Assembly (NCBI RefSeq): GCF_012489685.1
Contig: NC_080043.1
Coordinates: 57,496,289-57,560,288, forward strand
Reading direction: 5' to 3'
Source: Lotus japonicus
Taxonomy: Eukaryota; Streptophyta; Magnoliopsida; Fabales; Fabaceae
DNA: 64,000 bases
The notes beneath the pieces were generated by a model. It searched no databases. It had not been told where the DNA came from and saw only the letters and a program-made list of their open reading frames with translations. The number at the start of each line of letters is the position of its first letter. Within the stretch, counting starts at the first letter, position 1. The position numbers and the translations under genes were made by a program. Shown here one piece after another: positions 12,173-24,000 of the stretch.

Positions 12173-13012
12173 ACGTTAAATTTCGATTCCCGAACTACGT
12201 GGATTGCCTAAACGGTCGAGAAAAGTTTCGAATTCTGCGGAATTCTTTGATTTTGAGTTGTTTTTGGTTTATTTTGGTGGATTTTCAGTGTTTTTGTGTA
12301 AGGCCCGAGTTTTTAAGTTCATGCTAAGTGAATAAACTTCTTATTCACGATTAGGGTTGATGTAATGTGAAGGGAAACCTGAACGAAAGTTTATTAAATG
12401 AAATATATTTATGAAGGAGAAAGTTCAGGAAAAGTTCAAGGATTTCATTATGATCGATAAAAGTTATAGCACGATCGTTACACGCTTAAACCTAGGTCAG
12501 AAACCCTAGTATATAGCTAATTTTCACTTTTAGGCACGATGGCAGTTAATTCCAAAAATCTTCAGAGAAATGTTAGAACTTCTCTTTTTCCATATATCAC
12601 GATCGTCTCGAGGCGAAACTCTAGGATCTACGAACGTCCGATTCCAATCATCGGAAGTTTGCCGAAACCGAATCCCTGGTATTTCAAAACCCTAGAATCA
12701 CCCGACTATGGGGACTTTATCTATTCAGAGCTTCAAATGGATATTCTACACGCGTACACCCATTTCTCTTGATGATTTCAATCTTTCTTCAGAAGGAAGT
12801 TTTCCATTCCGACATTCGAGGCAAAAAGCAACTTATCGGGTAAAATAGTTTTACACCGACTTTGCACCGACTTTGCATTAGTTGCCAAAAATACAAGGAG
12901 ACATCTTCTTAGCTTAGGAATTCCTTTGCCAAAACCTATCTTAGAATTCATGGAGAATGTCGCCGGAAAAATCAGATTCGCGAAACTTTCATTTTCCCGC
13001 GAATTTCCACCT

Positions 13013-13022
13013 TCTATATATA
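13013..13022 (+). promoter_or_regulatory. TATA-like box in the chromovirus 5' LTR
   Basis: tctatatata lies about 715 bp into the LTR. The same run is present in the 3' LTR (about 21721-21730) and, inverted, in the minus-strand copy near 61209-61217. Its role as a promoter is inferred from conservation and form only. Confidence 0.45.
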
Positions 13023-15143
13023 GCAAATAAAGGAAGAAAAAAACCAAATTTTCTACCCATTTCCCCACCCAAACCCGCGGCCACAAAGAGGAAGAAGGAG
13101 GAGGAGATTTTGTTCATCGTTTGCTTGATCGTCGATCAATCAGTTGCTACTTCAAGGCTTCGAGGTATAGTCGCTAATCCTTACCTCCGATCGCTTTTTC
13201 CATAGCTTTTCTGTAGAGTTTTCTGAGTGGATAGTTTATGGGTTTTTGCAAAACTATCCTGAATCTTTCATTTCTGATTCTAAACCTCTTCTATGTATGC
13301 CCAAGATCACTTCTGCCGGATTAGATTTTCCGTTATGTCGCCGGAATTCCGCCGGAATCAATTTGAGCCTAAAATACCCATTTATGTAGTTTTTGAGTAA
13401 AGTTCCAATCTTTAGGCTGTAAACTATCGCCTTAGCTTAGTGCTAGTAGGATTAGTTGTCATAAACGTCGTTGGTGACGTCCCTGCAAAATTTTATTTTT
13501 GGGATTTCAGTTTTGAAAATCCTAAGTTAAAAATCATGACCAAAATACCCCTGCGACAGTTTTTGATCCGATAATTTTTCCGAGTTCAGAATACCCTTAG
13601 TTACGGCTTATGAAAGCATAGGAACCAAGTTTGATCGAAGAAAAATCGAACCCTACAATTACCTATAGTGGCCGAGAGCTATTAAGGGGGAGGAAGAAAT
13701 TTCCTTTTTCCGAAAACTTGTCTTTCGCGCTAGATTATCGTACCTTAGAGTATAGATTACTTCGAATAACCTTAGTACGTATCGATAACTTAGTTTTCGA
13801 TAGATTCTGATAGTATTTCTGTGATTTTGTTTTAAAGGAACTTTTGAGGAATTTCCCGAGGAGCAACACTTTGAGTGCGAGGAAGCACTAGTTGATCGTT
13901 CTGGAGATCTTTCAGGTGAGGGCTTCTCACTGAATCTCTAGTTAATACTTAGGGTCGATGTTTCGACATTGTTTACTGTTTATGCACTGGGATTGTGTGT
14001 GATTGAAAATGTTTTCTGAGGCTTCGGCTGACAATGTAGATGATTCATCTACTGAATGTTTTTGAGATTGTCTTACATGCTATGTGCTATGTGGGTAATC
14101 TAGGATGTGTGGTGCATGCTTTATATGCTAAGTGCTAAGTGTTTATGATGCGATTTATCGATATATGACATGTTGTTGAATGTGATGATTTAAATATGCT
14201 CTGTACTGGAAATCTGAGATTCTGAATGGTGAGAATAGCGGGCAGGTCATGCCGATTTTATTTTGAGAGTTTTGAGAAAGTTTGATAGGACGAACGAGGT
14301 TCGGGCCTTGTATAGGGTTTATGGATCGAGACATTCTCTGGAGTCATTTGGGGATTCGAAGATCCCGAGAACTTATAGGAATTGCGATAAGACTAAAAAG
14401 GATATTATTTTGAAAAGAAAATTCATAAGACATTAAACAACCTCTAAATCTTTAAGTAAGGGTAATAATCTCGAAAGGAGGCTTTGGATGAAAATCATAG
14501 TTTGGAAAACGAGAAGTGTCGTCGGATCCAAGTGTTGAGTCTGTTGTTGTTGTGCTGTTGGAGCAGCGTTGGTTGTTGTGCTGTTGGAGCAGCGATGTTG
14601 TTGGGCTATCCTGGGGATAAGTCCGGGGAACCGTTAGTTCCCGAGTATGTGATACTCTTGTGCTGTTGGAGCAGCGATGTGTGTTGTGAAGTGTGTCTTT
14701 TGTCGCAGAATCGACTTTGCCTTAGGGTAAGATTTTAGAGACTTTAATTTACCTAGAACACGTGGCGACGTGTCGAGTGAGATCGGAGACGTTGGTTGAC
14801 TAATCATCCTGCATTCATGCAACATTAATGGGGTATTAACACAGGACGTACTCTGGACCTCGTCGGATTCCAAAATGGTCATAAGACCCGGATTTCCGTG
14901 ATAGAGCGTCTGTAGACGTCTCTTGTAGCAGACCGAAATGGCAGACCTACGGGTTACGGCTGATCTGACTACCGTTGTTGTTGGAGTAAGAGGCACGCGG
15001 GCCGAAATGGCACCACCGTGGCTGGTGAAGGGCTGATCCGTTGATGTCCATCCGTTCCGGATTGCATATTGGTTGACTGGGTTAACCTGCATTGCATATC
15101 ATGCAACATACATACTAATTTAGTTGTCGAGTGTGATTGTTAA

Positions 15144-15827
15144 TTGTTAAACCTATTTGGAACATGCTACTTGCTGTTATTGCGTTTATGTTATTGTGGA
15201 ACATGCAACCCTAGGAATGATATCTCTAGCTATAAGCCTAAGTGGCTATCTATTATTTGTACCTATTGGGTTTATTATCTACATAGTTCTTTAGAGTTGA
15301 CCCTCGCGTCTTCTGTGTGTGTTTTGGCGGACAACGCCTTTTGTCAGATGAATATTGCGGACTGGTACACCATGGTCCACCCTTCGGGGGGGATTAGGTA
15401 TGAGATGATCGATCAGGACGACCCCGGGTCGTGGGTGGTTGACCCCGCGAGCCACCGAGCGACGTATTCGGGGCGTATCATGGAGGATCACGTGGACAGT
15501 GGAGGACTCTTGAGGTCAGGAGTGTTGAGGCGATGCTCTGTCAGCTTCAACTTGCCACCGGGCGTTCACTGCGGACCAGGATTCGGAGGAGCACCGCCGC
15601 CACCGTCATCTTCAGAGGAGGAGGATCCCTCAGAGGAGATTCCAGTGGGAGTGCCTTCGGCAGGGTCTAGTGCACCCTCCGTTGCGATCATTGATGATCA
15701 GGGTTCGGGCCCTAAGCCCGTGAGTCCAGCGTCGGAGCGCACTGCGGTTGCGAGGGGAGGACGGATAGGGTTAGTAGACTTGGTCGTTCTGGATTCTGAT
15801 TCAGACGACGATCATGCTAGCACATAG
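15144..15827 (+). CDS. LTR-encoded open frame of unknown function (227 codons)
   Basis: Open frame inside the 5' LTR, repeated in the 3' LTR at 23878-24561 with two residue changes (VV to VF, RSG to RLG). A hydrophobic N-terminus is followed by MNIADWYTMVHPSGGIRYEM, a proline-rich patch (GGAPPPPSSS), an acidic stretch (SEEEDPSEEI) and an acidic end (DSDSDDD). No family is recognised. In the minus-strand relative near 58380-58700 the matching stretch is broken, so coding function is doubtful; length alone could be chance in GC-richer LTR sequence. Confidence 0.25.
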   Translation: MLNLFGTCYLLLLRLCYCGTCNPRNDISSYKPKWLSIICTYWVYYLHSSLELTLASSVCVLADNAFCQMNIADWYTMVHPSGGIRYEMIDQDDPGSWVVDPASHRATYSGRIMEDHVDSGGLLRSGVLRRCSVSFNLPPGVHCGPGFGGAPPPPSSSEEEDPSEEIPVGVPSAGSSAPSVAIIDDQGSGPKPVSPASERTAVARGGRIGLVDLVVLDSDSDDDHAST

Positions 15828-16318
15828 TTTTGAGTGTTGGCATGAGCTCCTCGAGTTAGGATTAGTGTAGGAGTAGAGTTTTAGCTCTGACAGTCTTGCT
15901 TCATTTGTTACTTAGGGGACAGGGTAGATCCGCCTATAGCTTTTTGTGTGGTTTCCTTACGGGAATCACAGAGAGTTGGTTGGACTTAGGAGGTCTTATT
16001 TTCAGGCCATTGGGTCAGCTGATTCTCAGTTTTGAGGGATGGTGTTGCGGGCACTTCACCCTTTTCTTTTGGTTTGTATATATTGCCTTCGGGCGTTACA
16101 CTTCTCTTTCCGTCACTGGAGGTTTACTCGTGACGAGGTTACTACTACAGCGGGGGCTGTTTATATATTGTATATTAGTTCTGATTATTGTTATTGTTGG
16201 GTTTTATTTAATTCCGTCTTGTCTTAGTTATTATCGAAAAAAAAAATATTCACGTTTTTCCGCATTAAGTTTATTTTGGTTACTAAAGTGACGCCACCGA
16301 ATTTGGGGTGTTACATTG

Positions 16319-16330
16319 TGGTATCAGAGC
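16319..16330 (+). other. Primer-binding site (initiator tRNA-Met type)
   Basis: tggtatcagagc, three bases after the 5' LTR, complementary to the 3' end of plant initiator methionine tRNA. It is the standard primer site of many plant Copia and chromovirus elements. Confidence 0.9.
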
Positions 16331-16528
16331 ACAGTCGAGTCTTTCGGGAGTTGTTGGGGAATAGGTCTTCTGTGCTAGGTTGTGTGACTCTGCAAAGAGT
16401 GAAAATTGATTGTCTGCAAGCGATTTTTCGCTTAAAAATTGATTGAAGTTATTGCTTACTCATATTGTATAGTGATGCTAGATGCTATCTTATGATAAGT
16501 ACTGACTGTTTGCTTCCTTTAACAGAAT

Positions 16529-17411
16529 ATGGTGAATACTAACCAGCTAGCTGAGATGATGGCCACTATGGCCCAAGCGGTAACAGCGCAGGCCCAAGCG
16601 GTAACAGCACAGGCAAATGATAATGCCATGAGGCGTGCTACTGAAGAAGCACGTGAACAGCATCAACGTCAGAGAGAGATAACTCTGGACCAGAACAAAG
16701 GCCTCAATGACTTCAGGAGGCAAAACCCACCAAAGTTCTCTGGTGGTACTGATCCGGACGCAGCGGATCTCTGGATCCAGGAAATCGAGAAGATTTTCGG
16801 CGTTCTGCAGACTGTAGAGGGTGCCAAGGTGGGCATGGCGACTTATCTTCTGCTAGGAGATGCTGAATACTGGTGGAAGGGCACCAGGGGAATCATGGAA
16901 GCCAACCATGAAGAGATCCACTGGAACTCGTTCCGGACCGCGTTCTTGGAAAAGTATTTTCCGACAAGTGCCCGGGATGAGAGGGAGGCGCAGTTTTTGA
17001 CACTCCGTCAGGGAGGTATGTCTGTACCGGAATTTGCTTCGAAGCTGGAGTCTTTGGCGAAGCATTTCCAATTCTTTAATGATCATGTTGACGAGCGCTA
17101 CATGTGCAAGCGCTTCGTGAATGGACTGAGGCCGGATATTGAGGACTCAGTGAGGCCGCTGGGAATCATGCGATTCCAATCAGTGGTGGAGAAAGCCACT
17201 GAAGTGGAGCTGATGAAGAACCGGAGGTTGAACCGGGCTGGAACTGGAGGGCCGATGAGGTCGGACTCTCAGAATAATCAGAACAAGGGAAGGTTCAGAA
17301 CAGGAGGCCGTATCAGCGTCCTGCTGGTAGAGGGTTTGCATCAGGATCTTACCGGCCCATGGTGGGTGCTGCTGGAGGTTCTGGAGGTCAGACTCAGAAC
17401 AGGGAACTGAC
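16529..17411 (+). pseudogene. gag of the chromovirus, frameshifted
   Basis: The frame begins MVNTNQLAEMMATM, has an imperfect repeat (AQAVTAQAQAVTAQA), and then the retrotransposon Gag domain (about residues 65-235: NPPKFSGGTDPDAADLW, YLLLGDAEYWW, YFPTSARDEREAQF, RFVNGLRPDIE). After about residue 253 the reading shifts and soon stops. The zinc knuckles follow in another frame and belong to the pol-containing open frame. Comparison with the minus-strand gag at 62765-63973, which runs through this point without a shift, indicates a one-base deletion near 17290-17300 in this copy. The gag-pol product therefore cannot be made as one chain from this copy. Known role of Gag: forms the particle that packages element RNA in the cytoplasm. 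Confidence 0.88.
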
Positions 17412-20400
17412 GTGCTTCAAGTGTGGGAAGCCGGGGCACTTTGCTCGTGCTTGTTCCGACACGAGGCCTCAATGCTTCAATTGCAACAAGTTGGGGCACA
17501 CTGCTGCACAGTGCAGGCTACCAAAGGCGGAGCCAACCGTCAACATTGCTCAAGGAAAGCGTCCTGCTGCAAAGGCGAGAGTCTACACCATGGATGGTGA
17601 AGATGCTGAGGGGGTAGATGGACTGATTAGAGGCGACTGCGGGATCGACGGTAATCTTCTATCCGTACTTTTTGATTCCGGAGCAACGCATTCTTTTATC
17701 TCTAGAGATTGTGCAATCAGATTAAGACTTCCTATTACTGCTTTGAGCTTCGATCTGATAGTTGCTACTCCTGCCAAGACTCTACTTGCTAATTCAGCAT
17801 GCATGTATTGTCCGATAACATACAACAATAGGATCTACCATGCTAACCTAGTATGCCTAACTCTTAAGAACCTAGATGTTATCCTAGGAATGGATTGGTT
17901 GTCCCGCTATCATTGTCTTTTGGACTGCAACCGAAAGAGAGTGGTATTCCCTGATTCGGATCTTTCCGAGTATCTATCTGCCAATCACATCAGCGTCGCT
18001 TTGAACGAGGGATCTCAGGAGTATTCTGTTTTGCTAAGCTTGGAGAGCAAAGGGAACCCAGAAGTTGGCAGTATTCCAGTGGTGAAAGAATTCACGGATG
18101 TTTTTCCTGGCGATGTACCTGGATTGCCGCCTGTACGCGACATTGAGTTTGCTATAGACATCGTACCGGGAACAGGGCCGATTTCGATTGCACCATATCG
18201 TATGGCACCTGCGGAGCTAGTGGAATTGAAGTCCCAACTCGAAGATCTTCTGTCGAAGGGATTCATACGACCAAGTGTTTCACCTTGGGGAGCGCCAGTC
18301 CTATTGGTGAAGAAGAAGGACGGGAAGTCGAGATTATGTGTCGACTACCGACAACTGAACAAAGTAACCGTCAAGAATAGGTATCCGTTACCTAGGATTG
18401 ATGATTTGATGGATCAACTGCGAGGAGCTACAATATTCTCGAAGATCGATCTGAAGTCGGGTTATCACCAAATCAGAGTCAAGACCGAGGATATCCAGAA
18501 GACGGCATTCAGAACCCGTTATGGACACTATGAGTACTTAGTGATGCCATTTGGGGTAACGAACGCACCTGCAATATTCATGGCTTACATGAATATGACT
18601 TTTCATACGCTCTTGGATCGATTCGTCGTGGTGTTTATCGACGATATCTTAATCTACTCGAAGAATGCCGAAGACCACGAGGAGCACTTGCGACAAGTTT
18701 TACAAGTGCTGAGGGAGAAGGAGTTGTATGCCAATCCTTCCAAGTGCGAATTTTGGCTCGAAGAGGTAAAATTCTTAGGCCATGTGATCTCGAAGGAGGG
18801 AATAGCTGTGGACCCAGCAAAGGTAGAGACCGTATTGTCATGGGAACGGCCGAAGACAGTGACTGAGATCAGAAGTTTTGTCGGTTTGGCGGGATACTAT
18901 CGTCGTTTCATCGAGAACTTCGCGAAGATAGTTGGACCTTTGACTCAACAGACGAGGAAGGACCAACCTTTTGCCTGGACTGAAGCGTGCGAGACTAGCT
19001 TTCAGACGATGAAGGAACGGTTGACGACGTCACCTGTACTCGTCTTACCGCAACCGGAGGAACCTTATGAGGTATACTGTGATGCTTCGCATCAAGGTTT
19101 GGGATGTGTGCTGATGCAACATCGGAAGGTAGTTGCTTATGCTTCAAGGCAACTGAAGGTTCATGAGAAGAATTATCCAACTCATGACATAGAGTTAGCT
19201 GCCATCGTATTTGCGCTGAAGATTTGGAGACATCACTTATATGGATGCAATTTCACCATATTTAGTGATCATAAGAGCTTGAAGTATTTGTTTGAGCAGA
19301 AGGAGCTGAACATGAGACAGCGTCGGTGGATGAAATTTCTCAAAGATTACGAGTTCACTCTGCAATATCATCCTGGGAAGGCGAATGTTGTTGCTGATGC
19401 CTTGAGCAGGAAGATGCACATCTCGTCGATGATGGTGAAGGAGCTGCAACTGCTGGAACAATTTCGGGATTTGAGCTTGGATGTGAGATTATCCAAGGGA
19501 GAACTGAAGTTTGGGATGGTCAGAATTACCAATGGATTGATGGAAGAAATCCGAGACCAACAGTTACAAGATGAGTTTCTGCTCGGGAAAAGAAATTTGG
19601 TAAGTCAAGGTAAAGACCCAGAATTCAAGGTAGGAAGTGACAACATCCTACGGTGCAAGGATAGGGTTTGTGTACCTAACAACCCTGACTTGAGAAGATT
19701 AATTATGGATGAAGGTCACAAGAGCAAGTTAAGTATTCACCCTGGAATGAAGAAGATGTATCAGGACTTGAAGGTGAATTTTTGGTGGCCAGGAATGAAA
19801 AGACAAGTGGCTGAGTATGTAGCCGCATGTCTGACATGTCAGAAGGCGAAGGTGGAGCATCAGAAGTCTTCAGGTATGCTACAAAGCTTGGATGTGCCAG
19901 AATGGAAATGGGATAGCATATCGATGGATTTCGTCGTGGCTTTGCCAAGAACTCAGAAGGGATACGATTCTATTTGGGTAATCGTGGATCGACTGACTAA
20001 GTCGGCTCATTTCGTACCGGTGAGGACTACGTACAACGTGGAGAAACTATCAGAGATATATATAGCGGAGATTGTACGACTTCACGGAGTACCGACAAGT
20101 ATTGTATCCGATCGAGACCCGAAGTTTACATCACATTTTTGGGGAGCTCTTCAGGAAGCTTTGGGAACGAGGCTGAGACTAAGTTCTGCTTATCATCCGC
20201 AGACCGATGGACAGACTGAGAGAACTATTCAGTCGTTGGAGGATTTGCTACGCACTTGCGTATTAGACAACAAGGGCAGTTGGGATACCTTATTGCCATT
20301 GATTGAGTTCACATACAACAACAGTTTTCATACGAGCATTGGTATGGCACCGTATGAGGCTTTGTATGGCCGCAAGTGTAGAACACCTTTGTGTTGGTAC

Positions 20401-20967
20401 CAAAACGGAGAAAATCTGCTGGTAGGACCAGAACTTCTGCAACAGACCACTGAGAAGATCAAGCAGATCAGAGAGAAGATGAGGACTTCTCAGAGTAGAC
20501 AGAAGAGTTATGCAGATCAGAGGCGCAGAACTCTGGAGTTCGAAGAAGGAGATCATGTATTTCTGAGAGTTACTCAGACGACGGGTGTTGGTCGAGCAAT
20601 CAAGTCAAAGAAGCTTACGCCCAAGTTTATTGGACCGTATCAGATCACTCGTCGAATTGGACCAGTCGCATATCAGATTGCACTACCTCCATTTCTATCA
20701 AATATTCATGACGTATTTCACGTGTCACAACTGAGGAAATATATTGCGGATCCGACACATGTTATCGAGCTGGACGACATTGAGTTGAAGGATGATCTGT
20801 CTTTCGAGACACCGCCAATTAGCATTGGTGACACCAGGATAAAACAGTTGAGAGGGAAAGAGATCGAGTTAGTGAAGGTCATTTGGAACAAAGACACTGG
20901 TGATGCGACATGGGAGCTGAAGGAAAAGATTCAAGAACAATATCCAGAACTATTTACTAACCCTTAA
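17359..20967 (+). CDS. pol polyprotein of the chromovirus (zinc knuckles, PR, RT, RNase H, IN, chromodomain-like tail)
   Basis: Open frame of 1202 codons; the first ATG is internal to the original gag-pol frame, so the natural start was upstream. In order: two CCHC knuckles ([28 protein letters not shown], about residues 19-52); aspartic protease ([10 protein letters not shown], about 107); reverse transcriptase (about 280-460, catalytic FIDDILIYS near 426); RNase H ([14 protein letters not shown] near 572, DHKSLKYL); integrase with an HHCC zinc region (about 785-825) and the D, D, E residues in [16 protein letters not shown] and DGQTERT (about 856, 916, 953); then the [10 protein letters not shown] motif and a C-terminal region resembling the degenerate chromodomain of Tekay elements (LVKVIWN, ATWELKE). 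No stop or shift is seen within this frame. Confidence 0.93.
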   Translation: MVGAAGGSGGQTQNRELTCFKCGKPGHFARACSDTRPQCFNCNKLGHTAAQCRLPKAEPTVNIAQGKRPAAKARVYTMDGEDAEGVDGLIRGDCGIDGNLLSVLFDSGATHSFISRDCAIRLRLPITALSFDLIVATPAKTLLANSACMYCPITYNNRIYHANLVCLTLKNLDVILGMDWLSRYHCLLDCNRKRVVFPDSDLSEYLSANHISVALNEGSQEYSVLLSLESKGNPEVGSIPVVKEFTDVFPGDVPGLPPVRDIEFAIDIVPGTGPISIAPYRMAPAELVELKSQLEDLLSKGFIRPSVSPWGAPVLLVKKKDGKSRLCVDYRQLNKVTVKNRYPLPRIDDLMDQLRGATIFSKIDLKSGYHQIRVKTEDIQKTAFRTRYGHYEYLVMPFGVTNAPAIFMAYMNMTFHTLLDRFVVVFIDDILIYSKNAEDHEEHLRQVLQVLREKELYANPSKCEFWLEEVKFLGHVISKEGIAVDPAKVETVLSWERPKTVTEIRSFVGLAGYYRRFIENFAKIVGPLTQQTRKDQPFAWTEACETSFQTMKERLTTSPVLVLPQPEEPYEVYCDASHQGLGCVLMQHRKVVAYASRQLKVHEKNYPTHDIELAAIVFALKIWRHHLYGCNFTIFSDHKSLKYLFEQKELNMRQRRWMKFLKDYEFTLQYHPGKANVVADALSRKMHISSMMVKELQLLEQFRDLSLDVRLSKGELKFGMVRITNGLMEEIRDQQLQDEFLLGKRNLVSQGKDPEFKVGSDNILRCKDRVCVPNNPDLRRLIMDEGHKSKLSIHPGMKKMYQDLKVNFWWPGMKRQVAEYVAACLTCQKAKVEHQKSSGMLQSLDVPEWKWDSISMDFVVALPRTQKGYDSIWVIVDRLTKSAHFVPVRTTYNVEKLSEIYIAEIVRLHGVPTSIVSDRDPKFTSHFWGALQEALGTRLRLSSAYHPQTDGQTERTIQSLEDLLRTCVLDNKGSWDTLLPLIEFTYNNSFHTSIGMAPYEALYGRKCRTPLCWYQNGENLLVGPELLQQTTEKIKQIREKMRTSQSRQKSYADQRRRTLEFEEGDHVFLRVTQTTGVGRAIKSKKLTPKFIGPYQITRRIGPVAYQIALPPFLSNIHDVFHVSQLRKYIADPTHVIELDDIELKDDLSFETPPISIGDTRIKQLRGKEIELVKVIWNKDTGDATWELKEKIQEQYPELFTNP

Positions 20968-20985
20968 GTTTCGAGGTCGAAACTT

Positions 20986-21004
20986 TCTTTTTGGAGGGTA
21001 GTAA
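20986..21004 (+). other. Polypurine tract of the chromovirus
   Basis: A purine-rich run (ttggagggtagtaa) directly before the 3' LTR start at 21005 is the expected plus-strand primer. The same motif, inverted, adjoins the LTR of the minus-strand relative at 61939-61956. Confidence 0.75.
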
Positions 21005-24000
21005 TGTAAGGCCCGAGTTTTTAAGTTCATGCTAAGTGAATAAACTTCTTATTCACGATTAGGGTTGATGTAATGTGAAGGGAAACCTGAACGAAAGTTT
21101 ATTAAATGAAATATATTTATGAAGGAGAAAGTTCAGGAAAAGTTCAAGGATTTCATTATGATCGATAAAAGTTATAGCACGATCGTTACACGCTTAAACC
21201 TGGGTCAGAAACCCTAGTATATAGCTAATTTTCACTTTTAGGCACGATGGCAGTTAATTCCAAAAATCTTCAGAGAAATGTTAGAACTTCTCTTTTTCCA
21301 TATATCACGATCGTCTCGAGGCGAAACTCTAGGATCTACGAACGTCCGATTCCAATCATCGGAAGTTTGCCGAAACCGAATCCCTGGTATTTCAAAACCC
21401 TAGAATCACCCGACTATGGGGACTTTATCTATTCAGAGCTTCAAATGGATATTCTACACGCGTACACCCATTTCTCTTGATGATTTCAATCTTTCTTCAG
21501 AAGGAAGTTTTCCATTCCGACATTCGAGGCAAAAAGCAACTTATCGGGTAAAATAGTTTTACACCGACTTTGCACCGACTTTGCATTAGTTGCCAAAAAT
21601 ACAAGGAAACATCTTCTTAGCTTAGGAATTCCTTTGCCAAAACCTATCTTAGAATTCATGGAGAATGTCGCCGGAAAAATCAGATTCGCGAAACTTTCAT
21701 TTTCCCGCGAATTTCCACCTTCTATATATAGCAAATAAAGGAAGAAAAAAACCAAATTTTCTACCCATTTCCCCACCCAAACCCGCGGCCACAAAGAGGA
21801 AGAAGGAGGAGGAGATTTTGTTCATCGTTTGCTTGATCGTCGATCAATCAGTTGCTACTTCAAGGCTTCGAGGTATAGTCGCTAATCCTTACCTCCGATC
21901 GCTTTTTCCATAGCTTTTCTGTAGAGTTTTCTGAGTGGATAGTTTATGGGTTTTTGCAAAACTATCCTGAATCTTTCATTTCTGATTCTAAACCTCTTCT
22001 ATGTATGCCCAAGATCACTTCTGCCGGATTAGATTTTCCGTTATGTCGCCGGAATTCCGCCGGAATCAATTTGAGCCTAAAATACCCATTTATGTAGTTT
22101 TTGAGTAAAGTTCCAATCTTTAGGCTGTAAACTATCGCCTTAGCTTAGTGCTAGTAGGATTAGTTGTCATAAACGTCGTTGGTGACGTCCCTGCAAAATT
22201 TTATTTTTGGGATTTCAGTTTTGAAAATCCTAAGTTAAAAATCATGACCAAAATACCCCTGCGACAGTTTTTGATCCGATAATTTTTCCGAGTTCAGAAT
22301 ACCCTTAGTTACGGCTTATGAAAGCATAGGAACCAAGTTTGATCGAAGAAAAATCGAACCCTACAATTACCTATAGTGGCCGAGAGCTATTAAGGGGGAG
22401 GAAGAAATTTCCTTTTTCCGAAAACTTGTCTTTCGCGCTAGATTATCGTACCTTAGAGTATAGATTACTTCGAATAACCTTAGTACGTATCGATAACTTA
22501 GTTTTCGATAGATTCTGATAGTATTTCTGTGATTTTGTTTTAAAGGAACTTTTGAGGAATTTCCCGAGGAGCAACACTTTGAGTGCGAGGAAGCACTAGT
22601 TGATCGTTCTGGAGATCTTTCAGGTGAGGGCTTCTCACTGAATCTCTAGTTAATACTTAGGGTCGATGTTTCGACATTGTTTACTGTTTATGCACTGGGA
22701 TTGTGTGTGATTGAAAATGTTTTCTGAGGCTTCGGCTGACAATGTAGATGATTCATCTACTGAATGTTTTTGAGATTGTCTTACATGCTATGTGCTATGT
22801 GGGTAATCTAGGATGTGTGGTGCATGCTTTATATGCTAAGTGCTAAGTGTTTATGATGCGATTTATCGATATATGACATGTTGTTGAATGTGATGATTTA
22901 AATATGCTCTGTACTGGAAATCTGAGATTCTGAATGGTGAGAATAGCGGGCAGGTCATGCCGATTTTATTTTGAGAGTTTTGAGAAAGTTTGATAGGACG
23001 AACGAGGTTCGGGCCTTGTATAGGGTTTATGGATCGAGACATTCTCTGGAGTCATTTGGGGATTCGAAGATCCCGAGAACTTATAGGAATTGCGATAAGA
23101 CTAAAAAGGATATTATTTTGAAAAGAAAATTCATAAGACATTAAACAACCTCTAAATCTTTAAGTAAGGGTAATAATCTCGAAAGGAGGCTTTGGATGAA
23201 AATCATAGTTTGGAAAACGAGAAGTGTCGTCGGATCCAAGTGTTGAGTCTGTTGTTGTTGTGCTGTTGGAGCAGCGTTGGTTGTTGTGCTGTTGGAGCAG
23301 CGTTGGTTGTTGTGCTGTTGGAGCAGCGATGTTGTTGGGCTATCCTGGGGATAAGTCCGGGGAACCGTTAGTTCCCGAGTATGTGATACTCTTGTGCTGT
23401 TGGAGCAGCGATGTGTGTTGTGAAGTGTGTCTTTTGTCGCAGAATCGACTTTGCCTTAGGGTAAGATTTTAGAGACTTTAATTTACCTAGAACACGTGGC
23501 GACGTGTCGAGTGAGATCGGAGACGTTGGTTGACTAATCATCCTGCATTCATGCAACATTAATGGGGTATTAACACAGGACGTACTCTGGACCTCGTCGG
23601 ATTCCAAAATGGTCATAAGACCCGGATTTCCGTGATAGAGCGTCTGTAGACGTCTCTTGTAGCAGACCGAAATGGCAGACCTACGGGTTACGGCTGATCT
23701 GACTACCGTTGTTGTTGGAGTAAGAGGCACGCGGGCCGAAATGGCACCACCGTGGCTGGTGAAGGGCTGATCCGTTGATGTCCATCCGTTCCGGATTGCA
23801 TATTGGTTGACTGGGTTAACCTGCATTGCATATCATGCAACATACATACTAATTTAGTTGTCGAGTGTGATTGTTAATTGTTAAACCTATTTGGAACATG
23901 CTACTTGCTGTTATTGCGTTTATGTTATTGTGGAACATGCAACCCTAGGAATGATATCTCTAGCTATAAGCCTAAGTGGCTATCTATTATTTGTACCTAT

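Larger units (their letters stand above)
12297..16315 (+). repeat. 5' LTR of the chromovirus (4019 bp)
   Basis: Starts tgtaaggcccgag, ends ggtgttaca. A TATA-like run (ttctatatatagc) at about 13012-13024 is conserved in all three LTR copies in the window and probably marks the promoter. It has two copies of a 26-bp unit (gttggttgttgtgctgttgg + agcagc) near 14545-14600 and keeps a 33-bp segment that the 3' LTR lacks near 16145. Short open frames recur in the other LTRs but none resembles a known protein. Confidence 0.93.

Noticed and set aside
12539..13205. Short open frames 12539-12772 and 12957-13205, repeated at 21247 and 21665
   Set aside because: They lie in LTR leader sequence around the TATA-like box, have no known domain, and recur only because the LTR is repeated.
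14634..15092. 152-codon minus-strand frame repeated in the second LTR and partly in the third
   Set aside because: Antisense to LTR sequence, low-complexity in part, no recognised motif; repeat identity alone explains its conservation.
17280..17360. Programmed frameshift between gag and pol
   Set aside because: The related minus-strand copy keeps one frame across this point and no classic slippery site is visible, so a simple deletion is more likely.
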